DNA of 59,189 nt from Bacteroidota bacterium (GCA_013697245.1 JACCXH010000016.1:1-59189), one strand, 5' to 3'. Counted from the stretch's first letter, positions 43,506-53,193 are shown. The notes: generated by a model not told the origin, from the sequence alone. Numbers and translations are program-made.

Positions 43506-45446
43506 TCAACTCACCTTCTCTACCCAATCGCCGTGTTCTTTGATCAGGCCTATCAATTCATCCACTGCGGTTTCAGAGGTCACATTCTTTTTTACCACTT
43601 CTTTGCCTTTGTATAAACTTATCTTTCCAACGCCGGTACCAACATAACCGTAATCTGCATCGGCCATTTCGCCCGGGCCATTTACGATACAGCCCATAAT
43701 ACCAATTTTAATTCCTTTTAAATGATCTGTTCGCTCACGAATTTTTTGTGTGGTCTCTTGTAGGTCAAATAATGTTCGTCCACAACTCGGACAAGAAATA
43801 TATTCTGTTTTACTTATGCGACTTCGGGTTGCCTGTAAAATTCCAAAAGCGGTTGAATTACAAACCTGTGTAGAAGCACAGTCTCTTTGTTTTATCCAAA
43901 TACCATCGCCAAAACCATCTAATAACAAGCCACCATTATCGGTACTGCTATATAACTGAAACTCTTCTTCGCTTAACTTATTGTAATTTGTTTTTATAAT
44001 AACCGGTAATTCGCACGCTTGCAATTTCAGATCAATTGCCATACGGCGCAACTCTGGCATAGTGTGTGCATTAAACGAATCTAAAACCAGGCAAACCGTT
44101 CTTTCATTTTTTATTCTCTCAATAAAATCTGTTGTCAGAACATTTATATCTACAGCTACAAAATTTAATTCAGTTGATCTTTCTTTTGCTTCAAAATATT
44201 CTTCTCCACAAAATAATGGATAAGAACGGTCTTTGTTTTTTTGTGTTAGCCAGGTTTGCGAGTTATAAATTAACCCTAGTGTTCCGGGAATTTCAAAATC
44301 AATTTTATTATCTCCTAAAAATAAATAATCAACTGCAAGATCGGTTAAGTTCCATTTATCTAAAGGCACCGAATAATTATAACCCACGCCAAACAGGCTG
44401 GCAGCAGTAACCTCGGGCTTCATGCTGTAATCGGCTATTATGCGCGGTACGTTATGACCGCCAATATTTATAATCTCTTGTGTTTTGTTCCTGTTAAATT
44501 CAAATGGATCGTAAGGTAACTCAGTAGTTATTTCTTTTATTTTTTGATGATCTTTTCTGTGCGAATATCTTTCTGCCAATAATTTAGCAACCGGAATTTC
44601 GTATTCAGGTTCTTCAGTTAAAGACACACGAATGGTATCTCCTAAGCCATCTTCCAACAATGTACCAATACCTACTGCAGATTTAATTCTTCCATCTTCT
44701 CCATCACCGGCTTCGGTAACTCCTAAATGTAAAGGATAATTACGATTGGTCTCTATCATTTTTGCAACCAGTAATCTGTACGCTTGTACCATTACCTGCG
44801 TGTTGCTGGCCTTCATCGAGATAACAATATTAAAATAATTATTGTCTTCGCAAATGCGTAAAAACTCCAAAGCACTTTCAACCATACCCAAAGGCGTATC
44901 GCCATAACGGCTTAATATCCTATCGCTGAGTGATCCGTGATTTGTGCCAATACGCATGGCAGTACCATACTCTTTACAAATTTTTACAAGTGGTGTAAAA
45001 CGGTTTCGTATTCTTTCCAACTCTGCTTCGTAAGCAAGATTAGTATAATCAATGGTCTCAAATTTTTTCTTATCGGCGTAATTTCCTGGGTTCACACGTA
45101 CTTTTTCGATCACGCGTGCTGCAAACTCAGCGGCATTGGGCGTAAAATGTATGTCTGCACAAATTGGTGTGTTATAACCACGTGCAACCAATTCTTTTTT
45201 TATAAGCTCTAAATTTTTTGCTTCGTTCAAGCTCGGCGCTGTGATACGTACTAACTCACATCCCGCTTTTATCATGCGAATACTTTGTTCAACAGTGGCT
45301 TGGGTATCCATTGTATCGGTAGTGGTCATGCTTTGAACACGAATGGGATTTAAACCGCCCATTTTGAGTTCGCCCATGGTTACTTCGCGCGTTAAAAAAC
45401 GTGAGTATTGTGTTAAACTATTACAGTATTTTTTTGAAAGATCCAT
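43506..45446 (-). CDS. ispG: 4-hydroxy-3-methylbut-2-enyl-diphosphate synthase, long form
   Basis: This 646-residue [4Fe-4S] enzyme (GcpE) converts MEcPP to HMBPP, the penultimate step of the MEP isoprenoid pathway. The N-terminal TIM barrel starts TREVTMGELKMGGLNPIRVQSMTTTDTMDTQATVEQ and includes ADIHFTPNAAEFAARVIEKVRVNPGNYA and TEAGDGEDGRIKSAVGIG. A large insert domain (about 275-500) characteristic of the plant/Bacteroidota/Chlamydia type follows. The cluster-binding C-terminal domain has YISCPSCGRTLFDLQ and GIMGCIVNGPGEMADADYGYVG. The length is normal for the long form. It is a stand-alone gene here. Confidence 0.97.
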   Translation of the reverse strand: MDLSKKYCNSLTQYSRFLTREVTMGELKMGGLNPIRVQSMTTTDTMDTQATVEQSIRMIKAGCELVRITAPSLNEAKNLELIKKELVARGYNTPICADIHFTPNAAEFAARVIEKVRVNPGNYADKKKFETIDYTNLAYEAELERIRNRFTPLVKICKEYGTAMRIGTNHGSLSDRILSRYGDTPLGMVESALEFLRICEDNNYFNIVISMKASNTQVMVQAYRLLVAKMIETNRNYPLHLGVTEAGDGEDGRIKSAVGIGTLLEDGLGDTIRVSLTEEPEYEIPVAKLLAERYSHRKDHQKIKEITTELPYDPFEFNRNKTQEIINIGGHNVPRIIADYSMKPEVTAASLFGVGYNYSVPLDKWNLTDLAVDYLFLGDNKIDFEIPGTLGLIYNSQTWLTQKNKDRSYPLFCGEEYFEAKERSTELNFVAVDINVLTTDFIERIKNERTVCLVLDSFNAHTMPELRRMAIDLKLQACELPVIIKTNYNKLSEEEFQLYSSTDNGGLLLDGFGDGIWIKQRDCASTQVCNSTAFGILQATRSRISKTEYISCPSCGRTLFDLQETTQKIRERTDHLKGIKIGIMGCIVNGPGEMADADYGYVGTGVGKISLYKGKEVVKKNVTSETAVDELIGLIKEHGDWVEKVS

Positions 45447-45568
45447 TTAAATAGAAAGATCAAAGATACAAAAAGAAATCAGGCTTCTTAAGGCGTCATT
45501 TCCGAATAAACACTAATTTTTAGCCTATAATTTAAGAATAATTGAATTTTAACCGTGAAATTATTTTA

Positions 45569-45576
45569 TATATTTG
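45569..45576 (+). promoter_or_regulatory. Bacteroidota -7 box TATATTTG before the two-gene unit
   Basis: An exact TAnnTTTG box lies 9 bp before the ATG at 45586, with a TTG at 45542-45544 about 24 bp upstream as a candidate -33 element. It overlaps the TTG at 45574 that opens the frame, showing that 45586 is the real start. Confidence 0.55.
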
Positions 45577-45585
45577 AGATACACT

Positions 45586-45819
45586 ATGGAGGATGAAAAA
45601 GATAAAATGAATAAGGTTAATGAATACCCTATTTCTTATAAAAGTAAAGATCTAAAAATATATTCTAGTATTGAAGAAGCTGCAGAAGCCGAAGCAAAAT
45701 ATATTTCACACCAAGATCCAATTGATAGAATTAAAGAAACGGTTCAGTTAATTTTAAGAGTATTTCCTTTGAATGAAAAGAAACCTAATACTAATAAAAT
45801 CTATATCGACAAGGAATGA
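45586..45819 (+). CDS. Small acidic protein paired with a nucleotidyltransferase
   Basis: This 77-residue hypothetical protein has no signal or membrane segment. It carries the acidic stretch YSSIEEAAEAEAKYISHQDPIDRIKETVQLI, probably helical. It overlaps the start of the nucleotidyltransferase gene by 4 bp (ATGA), a sign of translational coupling. Small genes of this form precede nucleotidyltransferase-like genes in Bacteroidota and may be regulatory partners, possibly of an antitoxin/toxin unit; this is inference. An upstream TTG (45574) is rejected because it lies in the -7 promoter box. Confidence 0.6.
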   Translation: MEDEKDKMNKVNEYPISYKSKDLKIYSSIEEAAEAEAKYISHQDPIDRIKETVQLILRVFPLNEKKPNTNKIYIDKE

Positions 45820-46272
45820 ATATTTTTATTGAAAATCATCAAAAATTATTGAGTTCATTGATCTATCATAAAGTTAATTTTTTGTTAATTGGAGGTTATG
45901 CCATTATTTATCATGGCTATAAGAGATCTACCGGGGATATGGATCTATGGATAGAGCCGAGCAATGAAAATAGATTAAAATTAACGGAGGTCTTAAAAAA
46001 ATTTGGTTTTTCCAAAGATGGAATTGAACATATATCGAATTTGGATTTCACAAAACATATTGCCTTTCATTTTTGGGAAGAGCCTGAACGCGTTGATTGT
46101 TTAACCCATGTAAGAGGTTTTTGATCAAAAAATTATTGGCGATGTTGAAGGTATTCCTGTTCCGATCATTCATTACGATCATTTAATAATGTCAAAAATA
46201 ACTTCTGATAGGTTAAAAGACAGAGCTGATGTTGAAGAACTTCAAAAAGTTAATAAATTTAAACCGAAATAA
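45816..46272 (+). pseudogene. Nucleotidyltransferase-like protein, frameshifted
   Basis: The first frame (45816-46124) encodes an NTP-transferase fold of the DUF6036/AbiEii-like group: LIYHKVNFLLIGGYAIIYHGYKRSTGDMDLWIEPSNENRLKL, with the G-G-Y and D-x-D/W signature (STGDMDLWI). Near 46118-46126 a run of five T residues shifts the frame, ending at a TGA. The continuing +1 frame encodes the missing C-terminus, DQKIIGDVEGIPVPIIHYDHLIMSK and RLKDRADVEELQKVNKF, stopping at 46272. One extra T restores a single protein of about 152 residues. It may be a true pseudogene or a sequencing or homopolymer error. Confidence 0.75.
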
Positions 46273-46908
46273 TTATTTCTCCTCCTTCGAGATCCTTCTG
46301 GTTATTGGAACCCAAATCCTGCGTCCAACATCCTGAGATAAATTTAAGCAGATACTATCTGACAATAATTTTGTGTGATAACTTGTATGATCTTTATTTG
46401 TGCCACTAATAAGATCATCCAAATTGCGGTTATTCTTTAATTGCTCTGATCTGCTTTTTGAATTAGTGCAGTTACTTAATTTTTGAGCTCCGCTTTTCGT
46501 GTCTGTAATTTCTAATTCAGCTCTACAATCAACAGTATTTAATACCATATCCTGTCCATTATATGGCGATTTTGGATCGTTTACTTTTTGAATTTGCGAA
46601 GATTCGGTAATAGTTATTGATTTTACCTTTACAATAAAATCGGGCATAACGGCATCGTTTTTAAGTGTAACATTCTTTGTGATCTTTGCTTCACTTTCAA
46701 AGCCTTTTAAAAAATGTTCGCCTAGTTGTTGGTTTGAAAACGTATTTGAATATTTAGTATTCATTGCTGTTGAGTTTACGATCACAGGAACAGTTTGATC
46801 GGGCATTGCCACTACAACAGGTTTATCTATATTTTTTTTGAAAGCAGTACAGGTATATAAACTAAACGCTGTAATTATAATTAATGATATCTGTTTAAAA
46901 TTTTTCAT
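46273..46908 (-). CDS. Lipoprotein of unknown function
   Basis: This 211-residue protein has a lipoprotein signal with lipobox (IIITAFSLYTCTAF; Cys near residue 20). The rest is soluble with beta-rich segments (EITDTKSGAQKLSNC, VKSITITESSQIQKV) and no recognised motif. It lies 9 bp downstream of the GH92 gene on the same strand, so it is probably cotranscribed with it; whether it is functionally linked is unknown. Confidence 0.65.
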   Translation of the reverse strand: MKNFKQISLIIITAFSLYTCTAFKKNIDKPVVVAMPDQTVPVIVNSTAMNTKYSNTFSNQQLGEHFLKGFESEAKITKNVTLKNDAVMPDFIVKVKSITITESSQIQKVNDPKSPYNGQDMVLNTVDCRAELEITDTKSGAQKLSNCTNSKSRSEQLKNNRNLDDLISGTNKDHTSYHTKLLSDSICLNLSQDVGRRIWVPITRRISKEEK

Positions 46909-46917
46909 GATATAAAT

Positions 46918-49857
46918 TTATTTAATTTCTACTTCATCTACAAAAATAAATGCCTCGTCACCTTTGCCAGGATGCCAATCGGGCAATTTGCCATAATTTT
47001 TAGCTACAATTTTTAAGTATCTGAGGCTTATTTTTTTTTGAAGGTCTTTTTCAAATTTATGCACCTGGACGGTATGATCATCCGGCTTAACAGTATTTTC
47101 TAAACTATCGATCAGTATAAAACTCGTATTATCACCCGACCCATAAAAAGAAACCGTTGTTGGATATAAGATCCATGAACGTGTATCCTGTAAACAATTT
47201 AAACCAACATGTCCAATTTCTTGCTCTGCTTTAAGATCCAGTACACATTCAAAATCCTGGTATTGAAAACCTAACCAATTGCCTTTTCGCCAATCAACGC
47301 TTCCATAAATACCGTCAATTAAAGTTTGCGCACTATCAGCAGTATATTGAGGGTTTGGCTTTGAGATAAGTTTAAGATCGTAATTGTATTTTAATTTAAA
47401 GAAATTAGCTTCTGTAACTGCGCTACTCTTTTTTTCTGAAATAATTTTTGCTTTTACCACACAATTATTATCAATGAAGAATGGTTTTGTATAAAGTTTT
47501 GACATTTGAGTTGGCTCAGTACCATCAACTGTGTAAAAGAGTTTTTGCTGACCCGAGTTTATTGTTTTAAGCGTTATCTCTATCTTTTCTTTAAATACCT
47601 GTGAACCTGAAATTATGATAGGAGCCGGCGCCATACTTTCTTGCTCAATTTTTGTTTCAGGCGCATTATTTTCTTTTCCATATTTATTTAAAGTATCATT
47701 TGAATAAACATAGTTCATTTTACCGCCAGCCATGATTACTTTATGATCAATAAATGATAACTCACTTTTTTTATCGTTTACTATAATTCCGCTAACGTAT
47801 TTTCCGGTCTTATTATTATTTATCTCAAATGTTTTTCCATTCTCGAGGTTTATTTTTAGTTTATTAAAAACAGATGCTCCTAAAACATATTGCGTGCTGC
47901 CCGGGCAAACAGGATACATACCCATGGCGCTAAAGACATACCAGGCACTCATTTGCCCGCAATCTTCATTTCCTATTAGTCCGTCGGGTGCGTTCTTGTA
48001 TAGATCATTACAGATCTGTTGCACACACTCAATTGTTTTTTGAGGCTTACCTGCATAATTATAAAGGTAAGCCATGTGATGACTTGGTTCATTCCCTTGC
48101 GCATATTGCCCAATTAAACCTGTCACATCAGATTGTTTTCTTCCAATGGTTGGTTCTTTCGTGTTAAATAGCACATCTAATTTACTTTCTAAATTTTGCC
48201 TGCTGCCATGTAAAGCAATAAGACCAGACATATCATGAGGCACATAGAACGAATATTGCCAGCTGTTTCCCTCTGTAAAATGATTGTTTATTTCGTTAGC
48301 ATAAAAAGGAGAGAGCCAGTTACCATTTTTTCGCGGGCGCATAAAACCTGTTGAAGCATCAAAAATATTTTTATAGGCTTGTGCTAATTTTAAATATTTT
48401 GCCTGCTCTGCTTTTTTATTTAATACTTTTGCCATTTGAGCCACACACCAGTTATCGTAACCGTACTCAAGGGTTTTACTTACACTTTCGCTTTCATCGT
48501 CAATTTGCAAAAAACCTTTTTTATTAAATTCAGTAACTCCAAATAACGAATAACTTGCCGCCGCTTTTGCAGCATCAAATGCTACAATGCTATCAAAACC
48601 GTGAATACCTTTTACCATGGCATCGGCAATAACAGAAACTGCCGGAAAGCCAATCATACAATCTGTTTCGTTTCCGGACAATTCCCACACCGGCAAACGG
48701 CCACCTTGTTTATATTGAACCAAAAATGTATTGATGAAATCAGTAGTACGTTTGCGCTCTATAATTGTAAATAAGGGGTGAAGCGCGCGGTAAGTATCCC
48801 ATAGCGAGAATACTGAGTAATTTGTAAAACCTTTTGCTGTATGAACTTGTCCATCTCTGCCACGATATTGATTATCCATATCCATATTTAATGAAGGATG
48901 TATGAAGGTGTGATATAAGGCTGTATAAAAAACCGTGAGCTTATTTTTATCATCCTCCTGAACTTCAATTTTTTTTAACTGCTCGTTCCAAACGTTTGAT
49001 GCCTCACTTTTATATTTTTCAAGATCCCAGTGTTTGGCTTCGGCTTCAAGGTTCTTTAAAGCACCTTCAATACTTACAGGAGATATTGCAACTTTAACCA
49101 ATAATGGTTTTTCATCCGTTTGATCAAATTGAAAATAGGCTCCTTGTGCTTTTTCTTTTTTCTTTAAACTTAATTGTGGTTTAAAAGAGCCTCTAAAAGC
49201 AAATTCCATTTTTTTATATGGTTTAGAAAAACGTATCACAAAAAACAACTGTTGGTCTTTTGCCCAGCCCTCGCTCATTCTAAAGCCCCCAATGGTAACA
49301 CTATCTATAATGGTTATATTACAATTTAATGTTCTATCGCGATGTAAAAGATCTAAAATTAAATTTGCTTCTTTTGTTTTTGGAAAAGTATAACGATGAA
49401 TACCTGTTCTTAAGGTAGCCGTTAATTCGGCTTTAATGTTATCATCATTTAATTTTACTTCGTAAAAGCCTGCTCCTGCTTTTTCATTCGCATGACTGAA
49501 TTTTGAAGAATAAATTTTATTATCGCAGGATGGTAAACCAACCGTAGGCATTAATAAAATATCTCCCCAATCGGTTACACCTGTTCCACTTAAATGGGTG
49601 TGCGAAAAACCGTAAATAATACTATCGCTGTAATGATAACCTGCACAACCATCCCAACTGCCATCAATTCTTGTATCCGGACTCAACTGAACCATACCAA
49701 AAGGCAAAACGGCACCCGGAAAGGTATGGCCATGCCCACCGGTACCAATAAATGGGTTTACATATTGTGATAAATTAGTTTGGCTAAATGTTGTGAAAAA
49801 GAACATCCACGGTAAGATCAAAAAAGATTGTTTTAAAAAACACTTTAGCATACTCAA
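46918..49857 (-). CDS. GH92-family alpha-1,2-mannosidase with accessory domains
   Basis: This 979-residue exported glycosidase has a signal peptide at about 1-25. The GH92 catalytic part (about 28-710) opens QYVNPFIGTGGHGHTFPGAVLPFGMVQLSPDTR and contains SGNETDCMIGFPAVSVIADAMVKG and the signature GNEDCGQMSAWYVFSAMGMYPVCPG, with the catalytic acidic residues. A CHB_HEX_C-like beta-sandwich (about 730-805; FYTVDGTEPTQMSKLYTKP) and a discoidin/F5_8-type domain (about 830-979; EIGHVGLNCLQDTRSWILYPTTVSFYGSG, LRYLKIVAKNYGKLPDWHPGKGDEAFIFVDEVEI) follow. The family cleaves alpha-mannosides of N-glycans and mannans with Ca2+. It may feed the FHS sugar transporter encoded upstream, which is inference from location. 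Confidence 0.95.
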   Translation of the reverse strand: MSMLKCFLKQSFLILPWMFFFTTFSQTNLSQYVNPFIGTGGHGHTFPGAVLPFGMVQLSPDTRIDGSWDGCAGYHYSDSIIYGFSHTHLSGTGVTDWGDILLMPTVGLPSCDNKIYSSKFSHANEKAGAGFYEVKLNDDNIKAELTATLRTGIHRYTFPKTKEANLILDLLHRDRTLNCNITIIDSVTIGGFRMSEGWAKDQQLFFVIRFSKPYKKMEFAFRGSFKPQLSLKKKEKAQGAYFQFDQTDEKPLLVKVAISPVSIEGALKNLEAEAKHWDLEKYKSEASNVWNEQLKKIEVQEDDKNKLTVFYTALYHTFIHPSLNMDMDNQYRGRDGQVHTAKGFTNYSVFSLWDTYRALHPLFTIIERKRTTDFINTFLVQYKQGGRLPVWELSGNETDCMIGFPAVSVIADAMVKGIHGFDSIVAFDAAKAAASYSLFGVTEFNKKGFLQIDDESESVSKTLEYGYDNWCVAQMAKVLNKKAEQAKYLKLAQAYKNIFDASTGFMRPRKNGNWLSPFYANEINNHFTEGNSWQYSFYVPHDMSGLIALHGSRQNLESKLDVLFNTKEPTIGRKQSDVTGLIGQYAQGNEPSHHMAYLYNYAGKPQKTIECVQQICNDLYKNAPDGLIGNEDCGQMSAWYVFSAMGMYPVCPGSTQYVLGASVFNKLKINLENGKTFEINNNKTGKYVSGIIVNDKKSELSFIDHKVIMAGGKMNYVYSNDTLNKYGKENNAPETKIEQESMAPAPIIISGSQVFKEKIEITLKTINSGQQKLFYTVDGTEPTQMSKLYTKPFFIDNNCVVKAKIISEKKSSAVTEANFFKLKYNYDLKLISKPNPQYTADSAQTLIDGIYGSVDWRKGNWLGFQYQDFECVLDLKAEQEIGHVGLNCLQDTRSWILYPTTVSFYGSGDNTSFILIDSLENTVKPDDHTVQVHKFEKDLQKKISLRYLKIVAKNYGKLPDWHPGKGDEAFIFVDEVEIK

Positions 49858-49885
49858 AGATACAATTATTCAAATTGAAAAAAAA

Positions 49886-50968
49886 TTACAGTCTTGACAC
49901 CCAAATTATCTTCCCTAGTGCAGGATTCATAGCTACAATAAATCCACCATTATTAAAATAAAGCATATTGTTAGTGTATTGCCAAACATTTACTTTTGGC
50001 TCATTGTAATCGTCTGTTGCAATTCCGGAACCGGTTTTTTTCCATTTGGTTGTAAATTCAAAATCTTTAGCTTCCAGGCAATAATCTTTTCTATCGGTAG
50101 TTGTATAATGTCCAAAAACAAAAACTTTTTTTACCGTATCAATACAAAGGAAGAAAGGATCGATGTAGGTTGAAGAATCCTTAACGGTAAATAAATTCCT
50201 GGCGTTGTATCCTGGTACTATACGTTTTAAATTATTGCTACCTGCGTAATCATCTTTTAAATAATTAACCTGTTTATTTGCGGCATACTTTACAGTAAGC
50301 TCATAAGTATTATCTGAAAACCAAGGCTTATAATTATCATTTGGTTCCTGATCTGTTAATTTTTTTGAGAAAGGATCGAACCAGTATTTTTTTGCATTCT
50401 TACAATTTAATTCTACAAAAAATGAACCCGAATTACTTCGATCGTGATCGCTATAAATACTTTCCATACCAACAGAAAGTTCCGGAGAGATCTTACCCCA
50501 CTCGTCTTTTTTTATTCGATATATTTCTTTGAGATTAGCCGCATCTAACAAAACAACATCATAATTTCTAAAATAACAAAGCGTATCATTCCTCATTCCT
50601 ACAAGCTGCCCACTGCTGCCAACATAATACCTCTCTTTTCTTATACCTGTTGCTTTATTCATAATATGTAATCGACAAACATTTTCCGAAGGTCCTTCGC
50701 CACCCCGCTCGTATTCTTCCATTAAACAAATTGTAGTTTTGCCAATACACATTTTTTTAAACTCGTCAGCATATCCATAATACAAGAACTGAAAGCTCAT
50801 CATAAAACAAAAACCAAAAGCGTTTAAAAAAATTTTATACACATAATTTAACTTTTTGTTTTTGAATGGACTTACAAAAGAAAAACCAATACACAAGAAC
50901 ATAACAACAATAATAATTACTATCATCCACACAGAACTGGAATAGAAAAAATCAAGCGCTTCGGTCAT
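49886..50968 (-). CDS. Membrane protein with extracytoplasmic propeller-like domain, unknown function
   Basis: This 360-residue protein has two transmembrane helices at about residues 12-34 and 44-66 and then a soluble domain with propeller-like strands: GMRNDTLCYFRNYDVVLLDAANL, FFLCIDTVKKVFVFGHYTT, MLYFNNGGFIVAMNPALGKIIWVS. The last motif is typical of PQQ-like beta-propeller blades and the fold resembles PA2928-type proteins; neither is certain. It lies between the SoxB-like gene (24 bp upstream) and the GH92 gene (29 bp downstream) on the same strand. Confidence 0.6.
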   Translation of the reverse strand: MTEALDFFYSSSVWMIVIIIVVMFLCIGFSFVSPFKNKKLNYVYKIFLNAFGFCFMMSFQFLYYGYADEFKKMCIGKTTICLMEEYERGGEGPSENVCRLHIMNKATGIRKERYYVGSSGQLVGMRNDTLCYFRNYDVVLLDAANLKEIYRIKKDEWGKISPELSVGMESIYSDHDRSNSGSFFVELNCKNAKKYWFDPFSKKLTDQEPNDNYKPWFSDNTYELTVKYAANKQVNYLKDDYAGSNNLKRIVPGYNARNLFTVKDSSTYIDPFFLCIDTVKKVFVFGHYTTTDRKDYCLEAKDFEFTTKWKKTGSGIATDDYNEPKVNVWQYTNNMLYFNNGGFIVAMNPALGKIIWVSRL

Positions 50969-50991
50969 CCAGTAAATTTAGTAAAAAACAA

Positions 50992-52773
50992 TTACCTGAA
51001 CTGGTAATCAATGCCGGCAAGGGCCTGTGTTAATAAATTAGCCGGTGCATCGGTAGCTATTGCTCTTCCTTCCAGTTTAGGCGAAACCGGTGAAAATTCT
51101 GCAAGGTAATCTTCTAATACACTATGTAACATAATTCCTTGTTTTATTGGATTATGAACATTAAGCATGCGACATAATACATTATCAGGATCGCCATCTC
51201 TTTCGCAAGCCACCATTGTATATGTTCTATCGGGATCAAGCGGCTCGTCTTTTATGCAAACTTCCTGCACACGCTTACCTTTTTCGTTTCCAATAGTAAA
51301 TGTTACTTTCATGCCGTTAAAACGAACGAACCATCCTCCAAAACGTTTACTCGCATCTTTTGAGAAAGCGTTTTCCAATTCTTTTTCGAGCCAGTTTAAA
51401 ATTTGTTTACCTTTTACATCGGCTGTTTTCACTTCAGAATTAACAGGAAGCATACTCCATAAATAATCACGGGTAATGTCAGCCAGGCCTGTTGCCGGAT
51501 CTGGAATTAATGGCGGACAAAAACGAAAACCATTAGAAACTGCAATGTCTGTTTTAAATTTCCACATTACCGCATCTGTAATTAGATTATCCATTGGCGT
51601 TTCAATAATATAATAACGCATTAAAGGTGTTTTGCTTTGACCAAGAACTTCGCTTAATATTTTTTTATAAGGTTTTTTTGTTGCCTCAACAAGGTGTTTC
51701 ATTTCTTCATCCTCTTTATATTTTCCCGGGTCAACTTCCAGAAGCTCATACACCTCATCTTTAATTTTTCCATTTTCAATAACAATATCCAGTTTTCCTA
51801 TAAAAGAGCCAAATGCTCCCGGCTCGGTTACCTTACTATACTTGCCTTGCAATGGTTCGCGCACTCTTTCGTGCGTATCGGCACCTAAAATATAATCAAC
51901 TCCCTGTGCATAGGGCTGATTTGCTAAATGAACCTGTTGCGATAATCCCATGTGAGAAAGCATAAATACCATATCGCATTTTTTTTCTTCACGAAGTATT
52001 TTTACATACTTTTCTAAATTTTTTTCGGGCTTTGTAAATTTAATTCCTTTTGAATAGGCCGGTGATTGTCTTACCGGTGTTAAAGGATCATTATATCCAA
52101 CGAAACCGATTTTTAATCCCGCTAAATTAAATATTTGATATGGCGGAAATAAAAGGTCATGATCGAGATCATCATTATGAAACATATTCGCGCAAATTTT
52201 TGCCGCTGAATAACTATTCATATCCTGCATCAACATTTTTTTGCCGTATGCTACTTCCCAATTTCCCGGAAGTACAAGATCATAATTAAGTTTATTTGCC
52301 AAAGGTATAATCGCCCTCCCTTCAGTAAGTGAAGCAATCGCACTTCCCTGGAAACAATCGCCACCATCAACAAGCAAAGTATTAAGCGGATTATCTTTTC
52401 GCAATTCATCGATCATTGTTTTTAAAGTAGCAAAGCCGCCCCGTTTTTTAAAAACAGGTTTTCCATTTTCCCAAAAAAACTCATCATGAATATCCAACTG
52501 TCCATGAATATCTGATGTGTGTAGTATTGTAAAGCGTTGCGCTTTGCCTTTTATTACTGCAGGGTTTTTAATGATCTCGTTTATTTTTCCTTCTTCACGT
52601 AACCACCAGATAATAGCAGGGCCAAGACCCAAGCCAACAGCACCCATACCAACATATTTTAAAAAATCTCTACGATCTGTACTATGATCAGATCTTTTTT
52701 CAGCAGCATTCTCAAGCGGCTCATGATCGCACGAACATTTACAGCCGGGTTTATTACATTTTTGATCGCTCAT
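50992..52773 (-). CDS. SoxB-like, Tat-exported metallophosphoesterase / 5'-nucleotidase-fold protein
   Basis: This 593-residue protein starts with a Cys-rich peptide (Cys6, 11, 13 and 15), followed by a twin-arginine signal (STDRRDFLKYVGMGAVGLGLG; Arg34-Arg35). The metallophosphoesterase domain has LHTSDIHGQL, LLVDGGDCFQGSAI, LPGNWEVAYGKKML, LSHMGLSQ and LGADTHERVREP, and the 5'-nucleotidase C-terminal domain follows (about 370-560; ETPMDNLITDAVMWKF). The usual GNHE motif reads GNWE, and the DCFQGS...GNWEVAYG spacing resembles SoxB (GHWE), the dimanganese thiosulfohydrolase. Its neighbours, TsdA-like cytochrome and YeeE/YedE transporters, support a sulfur role. A generic nucleotidase remains possible. 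Start codon abuts the stop of the upstream YeeE gene (52774). Confidence 0.82.
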   Translation of the reverse strand: MSDQKCNKPGCKCSCDHEPLENAAEKRSDHSTDRRDFLKYVGMGAVGLGLGPAIIWWLREEGKINEIIKNPAVIKGKAQRFTILHTSDIHGQLDIHDEFFWENGKPVFKKRGGFATLKTMIDELRKDNPLNTLLVDGGDCFQGSAIASLTEGRAIIPLANKLNYDLVLPGNWEVAYGKKMLMQDMNSYSAAKICANMFHNDDLDHDLLFPPYQIFNLAGLKIGFVGYNDPLTPVRQSPAYSKGIKFTKPEKNLEKYVKILREEKKCDMVFMLSHMGLSQQVHLANQPYAQGVDYILGADTHERVREPLQGKYSKVTEPGAFGSFIGKLDIVIENGKIKDEVYELLEVDPGKYKEDEEMKHLVEATKKPYKKILSEVLGQSKTPLMRYYIIETPMDNLITDAVMWKFKTDIAVSNGFRFCPPLIPDPATGLADITRDYLWSMLPVNSEVKTADVKGKQILNWLEKELENAFSKDASKRFGGWFVRFNGMKVTFTIGNEKGKRVQEVCIKDEPLDPDRTYTMVACERDGDPDNVLCRMLNVHNPIKQGIMLHSVLEDYLAEFSPVSPKLEGRAIATDAPANLLTQALAGIDYQFR

Positions 52774-53184
52774 TTAATGTGGTAATTTATCTTTTAAAAC
52801 ACCGTAAGTATAAGTTCCAAGAATAGCGCTTAACAGAATAACAATAACTATTGGCAATCCTGTTCCTATAAGCGCATATAATGGTCCGGGACAAGCTCCG
52901 GTCATGGCCCAGCCAAGACCAAACATTAATCCACCAATAACATTACCTTTTGTAAATTCTTTCGGGGCTATTTTTATTTCTTCACCGGAAAAAGTTTTGA
53001 TATTATATTTTTTAATGATCAAAAGAGATATCATACCAACGCAAATAGCCGAACCAATTATCCCATACATATGGAAAGATTGGAAACGAAACATTTCCTG
53101 TATCCTGAACCAGGAGATAACTTCGGCCTTAATTAAAATAATGCCGAAGGTCATGCCCATAAGTAAAAATTTAATATTTTTCAT
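52774..53184 (-). CDS. YeeE/YedE-family half-transporter (sulfur transport), second copy
   Basis: This 136-residue membrane protein with four helices belongs to the YeeE/YedE (DUF395, sulfur_transp) family. The conserved motif GLGWAMTGACPGPLYALIGTGLPI contains the Cys proposed to relay thiosulfate, and the opening resembles other family halves (KNIKFLLMGMTFGIILIKAEVISWFRIQEMF). In full-length YeeE the two halves are fused; here they are separate genes (with 53194-53754), a common arrangement. Its stop is immediately followed by the SoxB-like ATG, so the genes are translationally coupled. Confidence 0.9.
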   Translation of the reverse strand: MKNIKFLLMGMTFGIILIKAEVISWFRIQEMFRFQSFHMYGIIGSAICVGMISLLIIKKYNIKTFSGEEIKIAPKEFTKGNVIGGLMFGLGWAMTGACPGPLYALIGTGLPIVIVILLSAILGTYTYGVLKDKLPH

Positions 53185-53193
53185 GTTTAGCTG

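Noticed and set aside
50992-52773. Confident assignment as soxB
   Set aside because: GNWE and context point that way, but no SoxYZ or SoxXA is present and 5'-nucleotidases share the fold, so the gene symbol is withheld.
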